From positions 28,405,111 to 28,469,110 of the forward strand of contig NC_059304.1 in assembly GCF_017591435.1 (NCBI RefSeq): 64,000 nt of DNA, given 5' to 3'. Both the position numbers and the translations under genes were made by a program. Every line of letters begins with the position of its first letter. The first letter of the stretch is position 1. Origin of the DNA: Portunus trituberculatus (lineage: Eukaryota > Arthropoda > Malacostraca > Decapoda > Portunidae). The notes under the pieces were generated by a model. It made no database searches, was not told the origin of the DNA, and saw only the letters and a list, made by a program, of their open reading frames with translations. Below, one piece after another: positions 62,795 to 64,000 of the stretch.

Positions 62795-63815
62795 TCCGGG
62801 AAAAGAGCTTCGTGTTGTCCCGCCTCCATACCTGAGTGGTACCAAGTCTAAACTATTCCATGCTTCCACCCTTCTATGAGGGAAGCTATATTTTTCACAT
62901 CTCTCCTATAAGTGGCCATTTTAGTTTTTCCCATGCCCTCTCGACATTCTTCCATTCCACATACACAGATCTTCCCTATCTCCATGCCAATCTCACTCTC
63001 TATCTCTCCCCTCTCTTCTGTTTTCCAGGGTCGGAAGTTGCATTCTTTTCAGTCTGTCTTCATAAGTCAAATCTCTCATTGCAGTAATTATTTTCTTCAT
63101 CATTTCTTCATCTAGATATACGAACGCCACTCTTATGTTCTCAATAAGTTCAATACTTCTCCAATTATTTTGTTTATATGTCTCTCTGGCGATAGGTCTC
63201 TGACTGGTTTTATGTCTCTATCTTCATACTCCTGATTCTTCTTTCACTCTTGCCAAACTCTATTTTCTTCATTTTGTCGTGTTGAACTCCATTTGCCATG
63301 TACAGCTCATTTCCATATTCTGTCCAAGTCTTCCTGGAGTAGTTCGCAATCTTTGTCACATCTCACTTTTCGTAACTGCATCGCCTGCAAATAGGCTCAC
63401 ATAACTGGACACCCCATCCACCATGTCATTTATGTATATATCCCTGTGGAACTATATATATATATCATTTCTTCCTACCAAAAGTCTTCCATCCATTTTG
63501 TGTGTGTGTGGTACCTTATCAAAGGCCTTTTAAATCCAGATATATTCCATCAGCCCAACCATCTCTTTCCTGCATATCACCCTCGAATAGTAACATATCA
63601 CATGATAAAACCAAATTGACACTCACAAAGTAGTCTTCTGTACAGATGTTTTGTACATATAGTTATGTATGATTTATAGAACAATGTTAGCTCTTTTCCA
63701 GTCTTGTGTGTGTGTGTGTGTGTGTGTGTCATGAATCCCTCTGTACAGATGTTTTGTACATATTCATAGCCTCTGCCATTTCCTGGGATTGTATACTCCA
63801 TTTACTTCTAAGCTT

Positions 63816-63818
<3 letters not shown>
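62795..63818 (-). mobile_element. LINE family 1 relic with many internal deletions
   Basis: On the - strand it matches copies B/C from TTGAAAGCTTAGAAGTAAATGG (RT-linker region, ~3785 in B) through the palm (GATTTAAAAGGCCTTTGATAAGG at ~63525), the YINDMVDGVSSYVSLF region (~63420), and the C-terminal part down to GGAGGCGGGACAACACGA (~62822). At least six internal segments are missing, several replaced by short microsatellite-like or repeated filler (AC at 63499-63511, TA at 63453-63465, AC at 63704-63730). The tail is lost. Confidence 0.82.
63704..63730 (+). repeat. (GT)n tract inside the LINE relic
   Basis: A GT tract of about 27 bp sits where the equivalent LINE copies have unique coding sequence. 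Confidence 0.9.

Positions 63819-63882
<64 letters not shown>
63819..63882 (+). repeat. (GT)n microsatellite between two reverse-strand LINEs
   Basis: A pure GT tract of about 60 bp. On the - strand it is a CA tract lying between a family-2 LINE tail and a family-1 LINE, the same arrangement as at 1373-1465. Confidence 0.95.
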
Positions 63883-63884
<2 letters not shown>

Positions 63885-64000
63885 TTACCTAGTTGTATTT
63901 ACCTAGTTGTAGTTTTACAGGGCCTGGGCTTTATGCTCGTGTGGTCCCGTCTCCATATCTACACTTATCCAATTTTTCTTTAAAACTATGTACACTCTTT
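63883..64000 (-). mobile_element. LINE family 2, 3' end running off the window
   Basis: Reverse complement of the family-2 trailer: TATTTACCTAGTTG twice, TTTTACAGGGCCTGGGCTTTATGC and then coding sequence for the C-terminal RYGDGTTRA-type end and KSVHSFKEKLDK-like residues. The rest lies beyond 64000. Confidence 0.92.

Noticed and set aside
1..64000. CRISPR array or tandem direct-repeat system
   Set aside because: Repeated units are LINE tails and microsatellites, without regularly spaced unique spacers; the sequence is eukaryotic.

Overview
The window is eukaryotic and consists almost entirely of transposable elements. I see no complete host gene, no rRNA, no CRISPR array and no bacterial operon structure. 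The repeat content suggests an arthropod, most likely a decapod crustacean. The clues are several CR1/L2/Jockey-like LINE families sharing the 3' tail motif TAGGTAAATACA, a DIRS1-type tyrosine-recombinase retrotransposon, a Ty3/gypsy LTR element, a tRNA-derived SINE, many pogo/Tigger-like elements with TA target duplications, and dense (CA)n, (CT)n, (CCA)n and (TA)n microsatellites. The organism call is inference; the element calls rest on visible motifs.

Layout. Positions 1-17272 hold five LINE copies (A-E) head to tail on the + strand. Each ends in TAGGTAAATACA plus a CA tract, and the next copy starts directly after it. Copies B and C (family 1) are nearly identical and share the same frameshifts; A, D and E belong to family 2. 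Positions 17.5-19.8 kb hold pogo/Tigger relics. 20.0-22.3 kb is a 5'-truncated family-2 LINE on the - strand with comparatively good frames. 22.3-26.3 kb is mixed sequence: one possible host exon, a LINE relic, a 539-bp MITE, a LINE 3' end with poly(A), and pogo-like ends. 26.3-32.3 kb is a full-length DIRS element (gag, RT-RNase H, overlapping YR, inverted terminal repeats, internal complementary region). 32.5-39.3 kb is a Ty3/gypsy element on the - strand (gag, protease, RT-RH, integrase, two LTRs).

39.4-40.7 kb is a set of palindromic elements. 40.7-47.4 kb holds a family-3 LINE, a tRNA-derived SINE bracketed by AC tracts, and a two-ORF LINE (family 4) whose ORF1 is split by an 859-bp MITE. 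47.6-57.97 kb is another LINE chain (G, H, J), interrupted by a Tigger-like element, a solo-LTR-like insertion that itself carries a piggyBac-like MITE, and a foldback MITE placed inside a LINE tail. 58-61.3 kb holds two pogo/Tigger elements, a LINE relic and a MITE. 61.3-64 kb holds a tyrosine-recombinase relic, a Jockey-like endonuclease relic, a patchwork family-1 LINE on the - strand and the 3' end of a family-2 LINE running off the window.

The genes do not form a pathway. The structure is nested and chained mobile DNA. The most notable pattern is that successive LINEs, and one SINE, are joined tail to head at a shared tail/CA-tract junction on both strands, which suggests preference for insertion at previous copies' tails or microsatellites. 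Almost every coding region carries single-base indels, often in homopolymers. Some of these are shared between copies and so predate duplication; others may be sequencing or assembly errors.
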